This document shows positions 51,901 to 62,889 of a DNA stretch of 64,000 nucleotides, piece by piece. The notes under the pieces were generated by a model that was given only the letters and a program-made list of their open reading frames with translations, made no database searches and was not told the origin of the DNA. The number at the start of each line of letters is the position of its first letter. Within the stretch, counting starts at the first letter, position 1. The stretch spans positions 22,000,635-22,064,634 of the forward strand of contig NC_135566.1 in NCBI RefSeq assembly GCF_964340395.1, given 5' to 3'. The DNA comes from Glandiceps talaboti (lineage: Eukaryota > Hemichordata > Enteropneusta > Spengelidae). The position numbers were made by a program, and so were the translations under genes.

Positions 51901-52461
51901 TATGGCTGACATTATGTCAACTCAGATTATAATAATATGATACAGTAAGTATGGCTGACATTGTGTCAACTCAGATTATAATAATATGATACAGTAAGTA
52001 TGGCTGACATTATGTCAACTCAGATTATAATAATATGATACAGTAAGTATGGCATACATTATGTCAACTCAGATTATAATAATATGATACAGTAAGTATG
52101 GCTGACATTATGTCAACTCAGATTATAATAATATGATACAGTAAGTATGGCTGACATTATGTCAACTCAGATTATAATAATATGATACAGTAAGTATGGC
52201 TGACATTATGTCAACTCAGATTATAATAATATGATACAGTAAGTATGGCTGACATTATGTCAACTCAGATTATAATAATATGATACAGTAAGTATGGCTG
52301 ACATTATGTCAACTCAGATTATAATAATATGATACAGTAAGTATGGCTGACATTATGTCAACTCAGATTATAATAATATGATACAGTAAGTATGGCTGAC
52401 ATTATGTCAACTCAGATTATAATAATATGATACAGTAAGTATGGCTGACATTATGTCAACT
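39940..52461 (+). repeat. 49-bp minisatellite, about 255 copies, overlapping exon 15 donor
   Basis: The unit is GATACAGTAAGTATGGCTGA, CATTGTGTCAACTCAGATTA, then TAATAATAT. Unit one begins inside exon 15 (from about 39940) and contains the real donor at 39949. Almost every unit keeps ACAGTAAGTATGG; a minority have GTAGGTATGG. Variants (ATTGTG/ATTATG, CTGAC/CTTAC, ACTCAG/ACTTAG) are arranged in long repeated blocks. A 3-base-short unit at 40571 recurs at 42871. The array occupies 12.5 kb, a fifth of the window. Confidence 0.98.
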
Positions 52462-54192
52462 CCGTTATCAATGCAATGTAATGTGTATACCAAAAAACTT
52501 ATTACCTTGAACCAAATGTTCTGACCAATGAAAAGTTTACAAAGTAGTCTTTGATGATGCACATACTTACTGATACTGGCTAATATACTCCCTAACGGGC
52601 ACCAGCCAGAGCTAGATGGAACTTATGCGCTGGGTTCAGTCTGTACCATGCATGCATTCATTCACCCTCATATCGCTGGCATGCACTGACTGATTTCAAC
52701 CAAACCTGGCATAATGGTAAAATACTGCATGTAAGAAATATGCACATCACTTTGTTTTACGACCAAATCATATATGGCCGAATGGTGGCCATTTCTGTAC
52801 AGACAAATACCCACCTTTTAGCTTACTTTTTGTTGTCCCTCTGCTTCCCCTTAATATTGCCAAGTTTGATAAATTTGTGTTCCTGTGCAATTTTTGGATA
52901 CACCTTCAGATGTAAATTTCATTGACCTTCTTTCAAGTACAAATGTGGATCACATCCAGCGTTTGGCAGCCTTTGTTTTTCACGCTATGACTTTGAGAAA
53001 GAAACTTAATTATGATTTGTAATGTTCATTATATTTTCTCTCATTTGCTTGTGTATTTATTCGTTAATTATGGTTCTGAATTGTCCTTTTTGTTAGAAAA
53101 CATTTAAATCTTGTATTTTGGGCTGATGGCCTTTGAGTACGAAATAAATGTGACATAAACAAGAATAAATTTGTGCTCTCTGCACCCTGTGGGCCATCCT
53201 TCAGTGGTCACTGACTAGCCAACCCCAGTACACCTTGGCAAGCAGCGGATTTTCATACAAAGCCTAGAAGTAGGACTCTGCAAGTTTTTATTCTCTTGTG
53301 CCGAGTTTACATGAATTATCCCCTATTGAGTGGTAACACTTCGCTGTACGTCTCAGGATCCCAGCTGAGTCGTTCCTTTTTAGCTCCCATATGGGAGGTA
53401 ATGTTGTGGCTATGTCTGTCTGTCTGTCTGTCTGTCTGTGTGTCTGTGCAGCAATTTTGTTCCACTGAAGCAAATGTTTTGCAATTTACTATGTGGTAGT
53501 GCCGGGCTGTAACTTAGTGCTGATTAGATTTTGGTGGGCATGGCTTGCATAATTAATGATAATTTCTATAACTAATGACACATAGTGAAGCCCTTTTAAT
53601 AGTAAGCACCCAGTCAGGCCTAATCAGTCTTTGTATCTCACGTGTATTTGATCTTGAGGCAGACTTTGTACTTGAAGGAAATGACACCATGTGTGTGTAG
53701 ATCCAGCAATCAAGTCAACTACTTATTTCATTACATACTCATACAGGTTTTTTGTACTCCCAAATATTGATATTTGTATGGGAAGGCATACTAAAGATTC
53801 AAATTTATAATTTTATATGTCTTGGCTTGTTTTACTTTAATGTTTTTCAATGTTGCTACACACAGTAAAGCTCTTTGTAACATCACTTGTTGTATTTCAC
53901 CTTGAGGCAAACTTTGGACTTGAAGGAAATGACACTATTATCTAATAGTGTAGATCCAGCCAACTCTACAATACATTTCGCCTACAGAACGTGAATATGC
54001 TGTTCACTACAAATACCCCAGGAAAATGCTAAAATGATATCTCTGAATAGGAACGTTGTAAGCTTACTTCTAGTTATTCTCGTGTGCTGTGTCTATTACT
54101 TTTTGACACTTTGATTTTGTGTGTAGTTGGCGCCTTGTATTATCAGGCCGCCATCTTGCCTTTGTCATTTTTTTCAGTTTAGGTTTTCCTCT
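52462..54192. other. Intron 15 spacer with dispersed-repeat fragments, no gene
   Basis: 52620-52800 is a diverged copy of the ~150-bp family (ATATGCACATCACTTTGTTTTA, ATATGGCCG). 53375-53440 starts with the palindrome AGCTCCCATATGGGAGGT followed by (TCTG)n, another hairpin-headed repeat. GGGCTGATGGCCTTTGAGTA and CGAAATAAATG near 53118-53150 resemble a LINE 3' tail. Two related segments (about 53640-53710 and 53885-53965) share CTTGAAGGAAATGACAC and TAGATCCAGC. No coding sequence was recognised. Confidence 0.6.
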
Positions 54193-55833
54193 ATGATGTC
54201 ACGTCAACCTCACTTGTGTACATGTGGACATCCCATCTTAGTTGGGGATGACCATGATCTTTGTGTGGACTGCAGACCGTGTCAGCCCAACCAGACATGC
54301 GATCATCACTGGAATATGTCCGCTTCTCCCTCTCTGGGAAAACCACCTTTTTCAAGGCAATAGTGGTACCTCTCCTAGGGATCCTGGGGTGCCCACGGTT
54401 GTCGCGCGCTGCACCACACCACACCAGTCAAACCCACAAGAGGATTTTAAAGACCATGGAATCCGATCTATCACTCGGTAGACGTGATCCGATTTCCCTC
54501 CCTCAGCGTTCCCAACCTGATGACGGACAGGTTCGCCCTGTCAATATGATCGCCCAGAGAGGAGTGGGACTTATCCTCACTACAGAGGTCTTGTCCTTTG
54601 GTCAAGGTCTTACCACTGCAGCTGTATGTAATACTTTACTGCCAGCGGCAAATACGAGGGTCAGTCCAGATACCGGACACCCAGTGATTCTATGACTGAC
54701 CAAACTGGAATGCAACCCGGAGTTTATTTCTCCCCTTGGGGACACTCCTTATAGCCAGTTTCCTGTGACAAACCCTTAATATTGCAACCAATATACAGGG
54801 GTTCATGCACAGTTGACAGGAAACACTGGGTTTTTACCACAGGAAGCAGTACCCCACAGGGAATAGCACCCTCCATGGTATCCAGTGCTCATAATGCCTG
54901 GCAGCAAACCATTCAACATGGTTTTCAAGGGTGGACTCTACCTGTTACTAACCCCACACCGGGTCCAGTGACTATGAGTCCCCACCCCCAGGGGAATCAG
55001 TGGGCCTCAGCAGGAGTTCAACCTACATCCTCTCAGCCATCCCATTCCTGTAGTAGGTCTACTGCTTGGAGTAGAGCGCCTTCATCCGATCCATCCGTCT
55101 CGGGGTCAAGTCTCAGTGATTCTTCGCGCTGCCCGCATAATGACCATCCCATTTGTTTTGATCATTTAGCTTGGGAAGGACGCACATCTCCACAGACATC
55201 AAGGGATGTTTTAGAGATTCATGACTCTGATGATGATTTCAGCGACGCTGAATCCCGCCGGGGCAACCAACCGCTGTCCGCCATCTGCCGCTGCTCGTGA
55301 AGAGGTTGCAAACAAAGAGGTAATTTCTTGGATTTACGAGCAGTTTCCTGACTGTAAACAGCCAGCTCCAACCAAACTACTCAAATCACGTATGTTTCAG
55401 TTGCTTGGTGAATAACCTGCGAGTTTCTGCATTTTGCTGAAACGTGACACATTCCTTGAGTGAACTAAAACTAGAAGCTAGGGTCTAGTAAGTCAAGTGG
55501 TTCTAGATTTTTGTTTGGGGCTTGTTGAGCGAGATGGCTAAGCAAGTACCAGCTACGGTTGAGAGGGGACTGAAGTATACAAATCTCCCTCAGTTCCAGA
55601 CCACTACTATGTTTCAAGTGTCAAAAGTGCCTACTCCGACCACAAGACAGCAACCACAAACTAGTGGAAACAAGCGTCAGGGTCAGAATAGAAATGCAAC
55701 CATAAACCCAGACAAGATCGGGGTCAGGCTGCGAGCTCTAGGCACACTAGTCAGCCGAGTAAGCTGCCCACTTCCTCGACCAGTTTACAAGGGTCAGGAA
55801 GTCGCCAGCAGTCAGCCTGACATGACGACATGA
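54193..55833 (+). pseudogene. DIRS-type retrotransposon gag-like ORF, frameshifted
   Basis: It begins MMSRQPHLCTCGHPILVGDD and continues HDLCVDCRPC. This Cys-rich start (CxCG ... DxHxLCVxC) is typical of the first ORF of DIRS elements. Further pieces lie in other frames: about 54261-54695, 54782-55300 (Ser/Pro-rich, ending in acidic DDDFSDAESRR), 55221-55415 and 55522-55833. Several frameshifts and stops separate them. The first ORF of a DIRS element packages the RNA; here it is decayed. The assignment rests on the Cys-rich start and the DIRS-like RT downstream. Confidence 0.6.
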
Positions 55834-55859
55834 CCATGAACATCATGGACACAAGCGGT

Positions 55860-57090
55860 CCAGTGGGGGGGGGGGTCCAAATTTATTCACTACACAATGG
55901 GAACATATTACTTCAGACGAATGGATTTTTTCTACCATAAGAGAGGGTTACTGCCTATCTTTCGTATGCAATCCCCCTCTTTCGGCTGTACTGTTTGTTA
56001 CACTGGTTCCAAGATTGGCAGGTCAACGGACTGCATTTCTGGTAGCTATTGACTCCCTATTAAGCAAGAATGCAATAAGGGAAATTGATGCCCAGTCATC
56101 GGGACCCGGCTTTTACAGCCATTTTTTTCCTGGTTCCGAAAAGTCGGGAGGATGGTGTCCATCCTGAACCAGTCCACTCTCAACCAGTCCACTCTCAACC
56201 AGTCCACTCTCAACCAGTCCACTCTCAACCAGTCCCACTCTCAACCAGTCCACTCTCAACCAGTCCCACTCTCAACCAGTCCACTCTCAACCAGTCCCAC
56301 TCTCAACCAGTCCACTCTCAACCAGTCCACTCTCAACCAGTCCACTCTCAACCAGTCCCACTCTCAACCAGTCCACTCTCAACCAGTCCACTCTCAACCA
56401 GTCCACTCTCAACCAGTCCACTCTCAACCAGTCCCACTCTCAACCAGTCCCACTCTCAACCAGTCCCACTCTCAACCAGTCCACTCTCAACCAGTCCACT
56501 CTCAACCAGTCCACTCTCAACCAGTCCCACTCTCAACCAGTCCACTCTCAACCAGTCCCACTCTCAACCAGTCCACTCTCAACCAGTCCCACTCTCAACC
56601 AGTCCACTCTCAACCAGTCCCACTCTCAACCAGTCCACTCTCAACCAGTCCCACTCTCAACCAGTCCACTCTCAACCAGTCCCACTCTCAACCAGTCCAC
56701 TCTCAACCAGTCCCACTCTCAACCAGTCCACTCTCAACCAGTCCCACTCTCAACCAGTCCACTCTCAACCAGTCCCACTCTCAACCAGTCCACTCTCAAC
56801 CAGTCCCACTCTCAACCAGTCCACTCTCAACCAGTCCACTCTCAACCAGTCCCACTCTCAACCAGTCCACTCTCAACCAGTATCTCTGAGTGCCACTCTC
56901 AACCAGTATCTGTGAGTGCCCTGATTCAAGATGGAAAGGGCTGATCCGTTCTCACCTCTATCCAGCCAGGCAAATGGATGGCTTCCATAGATTTGAAAGA
57001 CACCTACTTCCACATTCCCATTCACAAGTCATGTCGTCACTTTCTCCGCTTTGCAGCCAATGATTGGGTGTTCGAATACGTAGCACTAGG
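55860..57090 (+). pseudogene. DIRS-type reverse transcriptase, broken and interrupted by a 15-bp array
   Basis: Fragments in shifting frames read WEHITSDEWIFSTIREGYCL, then AIREIDAQSSGPGFYS and FFLVPKS. After the array they read WMASIDLKDTYFHIPIHKS and then FLRFAANDWVFEYVAL. These match the order of the DIRS RT domain (GFYSxxFLVPK, LNQ, WxxSIDLKDAYFHIPI, FLRFxxxxxxYEF). The conserved joint between FLVPK and SIDLKD is expanded into a minisatellite. The sequence breaks off at about 57090, before the YxDD box. It is not functional. Confidence 0.75.
56159..56910 (+). repeat. 15/16-bp minisatellite expanded inside the DIRS RT
   Basis: About 47 units of CAGTCCACTCTCAAC, many with one extra C. In one frame a 15-base unit encodes STLNQ. 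The array starts right after the RT motif ILNQ and ends at LNQYL, so it appears to be amplification of codons for the conserved DIRS motif. Confidence 0.93.
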
Positions 57091-57134
57091 GATTTGTTTT
57101 ATATATTCTAAAACAACAACTAATTTTTAGCACA

Positions 57135-57835
57135 ACTGAACTGAGGTTCAGTAGTGCTATAGGGATCGCCCGGTGTTTGTCTGTCTGTCTGTGTGTGTGT
57201 ATGTGTGTAAACAACTTAAAGTCAAAAACTGCTGAACCGATTGCCACGATATTTGGTGGGTCCATTACCTTGGGTGTCTTGTTGGGAAATTGTTCAAATC
57301 AAAATGATCGCATCACAGGTGTGTGATTTGGGTCAAAAAATGTGATTTTTGGTCAAAAAACTTAAACTCAGAAACTACTGGGCAGATTGGTGCGAAATTT
57401 GGTGGGAAGGTTCTTTAGGGGGTGTAAAGTAAGGTTTGTTCATGACATGATGATTCCATCAGTGATATGCAAGTTAGGGCTAAAAATGTGTCTTTTTGGT
57501 TAAAAATCTATAATTCCAAAACTACTGAGCAGATTGGGCTGAAATTTGATGGGGATGCATCTAGGGATGTATAGACGAAGATATATTAAGCATACAATGA
57601 TTCCATTAGTGATATGCAAATTAGGTGTAAGAATGTTCATTTTTGGTCAAAAACTTATATCTCAAAAAGTACTTGGTCAATGAGTCTGAAACTTGGTGAG
57701 ATGTTTCTAGAAGTGTTATTCTATATCATTGCTTGTCCTCAAAAATCTTCAACTCTGAAATTACCCAGTAGATTGAGCTTAACTTTGTTGAGAATGTGTA
57801 GATTTGTCCTCATTAATAGCTGACACAGTGAGAAC
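57135..57835 (+). repeat. Hairpin-headed noncoding repeat, second copy
   Basis: The palindrome AGCACAACTGAAC ... GGTTCAGTAGTGCT (about 57139-57169) is followed by (TCTG)n/(TG)n to 57210. AT-rich text then shares TTGGTCAAAAA, GAGCAGATTGGGCTGAAATT and TGATGGGGATGCATCTAGG with 6570-7215 and about 10200. It lies directly upstream of the LINE reading frame, but an equivalent copy elsewhere lacks that LINE, so it is probably separate. Confidence 0.7.
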
Positions 57836-57839
57836 AGTA

Positions 57840-60800
57840 CATTGTTAATTAACTATGAAAATTGTTTAATATATTGTATAAAGTGCGTAATGTGTAATGG
57901 TATTTTTAGTCCTTTTTAATGATCAATCAACATAATAACCAGTTTTCTGTCAATGGCGATAGGCTTTTTGATGTGCATTGTAAATCGTACTCTGTCTCAG
58001 AGTTTAATAGTGCTTTCTCAGGCAATCTAAGTGATATTTTCTCGATTTCACATGTAAATGTACGGTCTCTAAGTAAAAACTACGATGACTTTCAACTTTT
58101 ATTTGAAAATAGTCTCCAGGCACAGTTTAAAATAATTGCTCTGTCTGAGATCTGGAAGGTGGAAAACAAAAGCATTTTTACCCTGCCAAATTATTCTTTT
58201 GAAGTAAACTGTCGAGATGTGGGACGTGGGGGAGGTGTAGGAATGTATGTTCATGACAGCCTTCATTATAATATTCTGAACGATATTGTCATCACAGATG
58301 CTGAGTCTCTTTGGATTGAGGTTATTAACAGAAATAACAAATTTATCATAGGTACAATATACAGACCTCCAAGTTCAAACTCAGACATATTTATTGATAG
58401 CTTGGAGCAAATTTTGTACCATAGAGTACAGGGTTATGCTGGGTGCTTTCTTGTCGGCGACTTCAACATTGACGTTTCAAAGCCTTGTGAGGCAACAGCT
58501 GATAAACTTCTTAGTGTTTTATCATGTTTACACTTCGAGCAAACGATAATCACACCTACTAGAATAACTGGTGCAAGTGAGACAACAATCGATCATCTGT
58601 ACACAAATATGGCTCATTTGAATATTACATCAGGCACTCTGTTAGCCCATATCTCAGATCATTTGCCAACCTTTGCATTCTTTCACTCAATGACCATGCA
58701 TTCTGCATCAAAAGCAAATGGACCTTTTAGGAATTATTCTAAATTCAAATTAGATTCATTTAGACATGATTTGCAAGATGAAACGTGGCATGAAGTATTG
58801 AACTGTAAAGATGTAAATGAAGCAATGACCAAGTTCACTAACACCTTCTTAAATATTTGTAATACCCATGCGCCACTCAAAAACATAAATAAAGTCAAGA
58901 AAGGTGTTAAAAACAAACCCTGGATCACAGCGGCAATACAGAAATCTATTCGAAAGAAACACAACCTCTTCAAAAAAGTAGTCCGGAGTAAATTCGAAGA
59001 AAATATTCTTCAAAAATTCAAAAGATACAGAAATGTGTTAACAAACATTTTAAGGAAAGCTAAGAAAAAATACTATTCTGATTTGTTTAATATACATTGT
59101 AACGACATGAAAGAGACATGGCGAGTGGTAAATGATCTGCTGGGTAAAAAGAAAAATAGTAACTCTTCTATTCCTACCAAGATAAAAAGTTTCTGTAATG
59201 GAACTTCTGTTATTCATACAGAAATTCCAGATATAGTTGATGTTTTCAACAATCACTTTGTTAACATTGGTGAAAAACTTGCTAAGAATATTCAGGCAAA
59301 TGGAAACGGTTGTTTTCGTGACTTCATGGGTGACTATGTACCTCACTGTTTCTTCCTAAAGCCAACTTCAGTTGGGGAAGTAGAAGACATTATTTCAAGC
59401 TTAAATGTACACAAAGCATCAGGCTGGGACAAAATCGATGCAAAACTGCTAAAGTATGCTATGCCATATGTTTCAAAACCTTTATGTAACATTGTAAATT
59501 TATCTTTCTCAACTGGATGTTTTCCAGACTCCCTTAAAATTGCGAAGGTTATTCCGCTCTTCAAAAAAGGAGATCCAGAAGAGACGGGAAATTACAGACC
59601 AATTTCAATTTTGCCAATCATTAGCAAAGTATTTGAAAAAATAATGTGTAAACGTGTTGTGAATTTTGTAGAGAAACATGACTTGCTCTTTCAGCACCAG
59701 TATGGTTTTCGTGAAAAGTACAGCTGTAAACTTTCACTTATTAGCCTTGTTCAACACTTATTGGATGAACTAGACAAAGGAAAATCTACAACAGGCATAT
59801 TTATAGACTTCTCAAAGGCATTTGATACTGTTAACCATAACATTTTATTGTCAAAACTCGATCACCAAGGCATTAGAGGGGTGGCATTGGATTGGTTTAA
59901 AAGTTATTTGGATTCAAGATGTCAATTTGTGAGTATTGGTAATATAGAATCAATGAAACAAAACATAACTTGTGGTGTTCCTCAAGGGTCTATTTTGGGC
60001 CCAATACTTTTCCTCATTTACATAAATGATTTACCAAACTCTTCAGATATTTTCAATTTTAGGCTTTACGCCGATGATTCGAACCTGTTTCATTCACCTG
60101 AGAAGTGTTCTTCATCAACAAACACCAGCAATATAAACTCAGCCCTTGCAAATGTTACAAACTGGTGTGATGCGAACAAATTAACAGTAAATTCTGCTAA
60201 ATCACACGCATTACTCATTGGTGGTAGACACAAACCTCATAATGCACAAGGTTCAGTTCAGTTGAAAGATATGGCTATTAACTTTGTCAGTAATACCTCT
60301 TATGTTGGAGTATATTTGGATAGTAAAATGTTATGGAATTGCCACATTTTAGAAGTGAAGAAAAAAATGAGTAAGCTAACTGGTATTTTGTACAGACTTC
60401 GTTATACAGTTCCTCAGCATATTCTTTTGATGATATATAATACACTTGTTCTTCCCCATCTGTCATATGGACTTGAAGTATGGGGCTGTACATATCAGTC
60501 TTACCTCAAAGATATACTAATCATCCAAAAGAAAATTGCTTGCATAATTACCTTCAGTAGTTACAACACCCACTCTCCCCCCTTATTTAAACGCCTCCTA
60601 ATGCTAGATGTATACAAGCAACGTGATTACCAAATAGGAATTTTTGTTCACGATGTGATCAATGGCAATGTTCCGCCATACTTCTCAAATTTCTTTTCCA
60701 AGATAGGTCATTGTTACGACACCAGGCAACAGAAGCGAAATGATTTAAGCATCCCAAAATACAACAATAATTACGGTCAATTTAGCACAAAGTTCACTGG

Positions 60801-61110
60801 GGCCAAAATTTGGAACTCTATCCCTTCCCATATAAGAGACACTCGAAGTCGGACTACGTTCAAAGCTAATTTCAAAAGCCATCTTCTTAGCCAGTATTAG
60901 TTGATGTATACCATTTTGTTCTTTCTTTTAAGATTTGTCATTGTTTCCGAATTTAGTTAAATACTTCTCCGGATTTGTGTGATATGTATGTTTTTGTTTT
61001 GTTTTGCTTTGTTGTTGTTGTTGTTTTTTTCTCTGAGGACAAAACTCGATTAGTTGTTTCGTCAACTATTTTTGCCCTCATTAAAAATAAATAAATAAAT
61101 AAAAAAACTA
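57840..61110 (+). mobile_element. LINE retrotransposon (Jockey/CR1-like group), near full length
   Basis: One long ORF is followed by a roughly 190-base 3' UTR and a tail of AATAAATAAATAAATAAAAA type at about 61083-61105. It has the same orientation as PI4KA, within intron 15, between parts of a DIRS element. No separate gag-like ORF1 was found upstream. The 5' boundary is uncertain and no target-site duplication was identified. Confidence 0.8.
57919..60900 (+). CDS. LINE ORF: apurinic-type endonuclease plus reverse transcriptase, 993 codons
   Basis: The frame is open from ATG 57919 to TAG 60898-60900. Residues about 40-260 form an exonuclease-endonuclease-phosphatase domain: SHVNVRSL, LSEIW, IYRPPSSN, VGDFNID near 178 and SDHLPTF near 243, all expected active-site blocks. 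Residues about 535-790 form the reverse transcriptase: GNYRPISILP, HQYGFR, FIDFSKAFDTVNH near 627, CGVPQGSILGPILFLIYIND and YADD near 716. The C-terminus (HLSYGLEVWG, then HDVINGNVPPYF) is typical of Jockey/CR1/L2-group LINEs. It nicks target DNA and copies its own RNA. The frame and motifs look intact, so it may be a young copy. The clade within the group is not settled. Confidence 0.92.
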   Translation: MINQHNNQFSVNGDRLFDVHCKSYSVSEFNSAFSGNLSDIFSISHVNVRSLSKNYDDFQLLFENSLQAQFKIIALSEIWKVENKSIFTLPNYSFEVNCRDVGRGGGVGMYVHDSLHYNILNDIVITDAESLWIEVINRNNKFIIGTIYRPPSSNSDIFIDSLEQILYHRVQGYAGCFLVGDFNIDVSKPCEATADKLLSVLSCLHFEQTIITPTRITGASETTIDHLYTNMAHLNITSGTLLAHISDHLPTFAFFHSMTMHSASKANGPFRNYSKFKLDSFRHDLQDETWHEVLNCKDVNEAMTKFTNTFLNICNTHAPLKNINKVKKGVKNKPWITAAIQKSIRKKHNLFKKVVRSKFEENILQKFKRYRNVLTNILRKAKKKYYSDLFNIHCNDMKETWRVVNDLLGKKKNSNSSIPTKIKSFCNGTSVIHTEIPDIVDVFNNHFVNIGEKLAKNIQANGNGCFRDFMGDYVPHCFFLKPTSVGEVEDIISSLNVHKASGWDKIDAKLLKYAMPYVSKPLCNIVNLSFSTGCFPDSLKIAKVIPLFKKGDPEETGNYRPISILPIISKVFEKIMCKRVVNFVEKHDLLFQHQYGFREKYSCKLSLISLVQHLLDELDKGKSTTGIFIDFSKAFDTVNHNILLSKLDHQGIRGVALDWFKSYLDSRCQFVSIGNIESMKQNITCGVPQGSILGPILFLIYINDLPNSSDIFNFRLYADDSNLFHSPEKCSSSTNTSNINSALANVTNWCDANKLTVNSAKSHALLIGGRHKPHNAQGSVQLKDMAINFVSNTSYVGVYLDSKMLWNCHILEVKKKMSKLTGILYRLRYTVPQHILLMIYNTLVLPHLSYGLEVWGCTYQSYLKDILIIQKKIACIITFSSYNTHSPPLFKRLLMLDVYKQRDYQIGIFVHDVINGNVPPYFSNFFSKIGHCYDTRQQKRNDLSIPKYNNNYGQFSTKFTGAKIWNSIPSHIRDTRSRTTFKANFKSHLLSQY

Positions 61111-62377
61111 TAATGTTTACTTTACTATTTCCTCTGGTGGTAAAGCCTGTAGCATGGCCAGTTTGGTTTATGACTTGATTATGTAATATGTTGTAAGACA
61201 GCTGTTTCATCACCTACCCATATAAACTGAATGTAGCTTGTGTTTAAAATATTACAATAAGACAACCAAGAAAGTTAAACATGTTACATTGGTATGACTT
61301 GGTTCCAAATTGATTTTAAAAAATAAAGAAGTACAAAACCTTGTAGACACATCCCTTTAAAGTTTGATTAGGATGTTGCTATACTTGTCTTGTACACTTC
61401 CAACATAGGATGGCTGGATTATGATGATGGAAATTAGGTATGAAAATTTTGTTTTGGTTACAACTTTAAATCTTCAAAAAATTATATATCTATCATTGCC
61501 CTGAACATAAAGTTGTGCGGCAACGCAATATTTGTGCTATTTTTTATGTTTCTCAGTAGAGTAACATTCCTAAATGATGGGGTTGAGTTGAGAAATCGCA
61601 ATGTTAGGCAACACGTGGCATGATGTTGGTAGATAAACATAGAGACGCAAGTGATGAGCGTATTCAGTTATTCGTAGCGCGAAATTTCGTTATATAAATG
61701 ACGTTTTTCCTCAAAATTTTGAAGAAACAAAATGTTTTTAGGTGATTTCTAAATCAGTCAAATCAAACTATATATTAATGCGAGATAAGCTTTAGTTTTT
61801 AATTTTTTTTGTGGACAATGTTTGAATTTGACTGACGAATCCTGCGACTCGAATCTAACATGATAAATGCACCATTCACCAGACGAAAATGATCGACATG
61901 TTTGTTGACTAGCTGAGAAATGCATAAGGAACTTGTAAGGCAGTCCAAATAAATAGATTTAAAATCTGACGTTTCGAATAAAAATTCTTCTTCAAGGTAT
62001 CTTTAGGCAAGACATGTTAGTAAACACCTGAATATATCTGAAACACTTAGTTGACTAGTCGACTGTACGAATGTCATAGAAGGCATCGAATGAGAAACAT
62101 TGAAAAAAGTGACATGGAACTGATTTGCACAGGAAAGAAAATCTTATTGTTTTGTGATTTTTTTTCACAATGAAGACTACGCGTAAATGATCGTAGTTTG
62201 GGCTCATGAATAACGGACAATAGGTGTTTACTTTTTATTGTCTACAACCTAAAGTACATGAATATGCGTTGAGACTTATGAATATTCACCGTAGTACATC
62301 GTAACTACTAGTAGCTACTCGTCACTACTCATTAGGATGCTTAATTACGATGTTTTTGATTTTGATTTCACCCCTTA
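61111..62377. other. Intron 15 spacer after the LINE: nothing recognised
   Basis: About 1.27 kb of AT-rich sequence with no long ORF, array or recognised element end. It may include degraded DIRS sequence between RT and recombinase, but I could not show this. Confidence 0.5.
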
Positions 62378-62770
62378 GTGCTCAACGCCCTACAATCTCT
62401 GTCTTTTGAGCCTCTATACCATATTTCGTTGGAATTTCTCACACTTAAGATTACCTTTCTGCTAGCCCTTGCTTCAAGCAGTCATAGAAGTGAAATCCAT
62501 CCTAGCTATTGGCCAGGGTCGAATCCAGTGGTTGCAGCACCAGGTTGTACTTCGGACTCACCCTAGGTTCATTGTAAAAAATTAGGTTTTAGGGTCCGTG
62601 GCTTCTCCCATTATCATCAAGGATTTAGCCACTCTTGTGGGAAGTGACCAAAAAGAATGTCTTTTATGTCCAGTCAGAGCTCTCAATTGGTACGATAATT
62701 ACTCCAAATACAGTAGGGGCTATTGCACGGCACATCAGAATACCCAAAATGCAGTATGATTTGTATGTGA
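62378..62770 (+). pseudogene. DIRS-type tyrosine recombinase, C-terminal fragment
   Basis: The frame at 62378-62566 reads VLNALQSLSFEPLYHISLEF then LTLKITFLLALASSSHRSEI. This matches the DIRS recombinase block LxxLxxPPFEPL ... SLKxLTLKTxFLLALASxxRxSEL. After a stop and shift, about 62648-62760 reads DQKECLLCPVRALNWY, matching the later LCPVRALxxY block. DIRS elements use this enzyme instead of an integrase. It is broken, and pairs with the RT at 55860-57090 as remains of one element, same strand. Confidence 0.75.
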
Positions 62771-62889
62771 GGAGGTCGAAGGTGCCGACACATAATTGTT
62801 GTTGGTTCTACACATGCATTACGTTGCATATGTCACTTTTGAAGAAAATATGTGATGGCTATCACGTCGTCCTTGCTGTCCCAAAGTAA

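Noticed and set aside
39940-52461. Centromeric satellite or assembly-only artefact
   Set aside because: A 49-bp unit continuous with the exon 15 junction shows local origin; variant blocks are ordered, though copy number may be inexact in the assembly.
56085-56915. Ser/Thr/Pro/Asn-rich ORFs resembling a low-complexity secreted protein
   Set aside because: They arise from the 15/16-bp array within a decayed DIRS RT.
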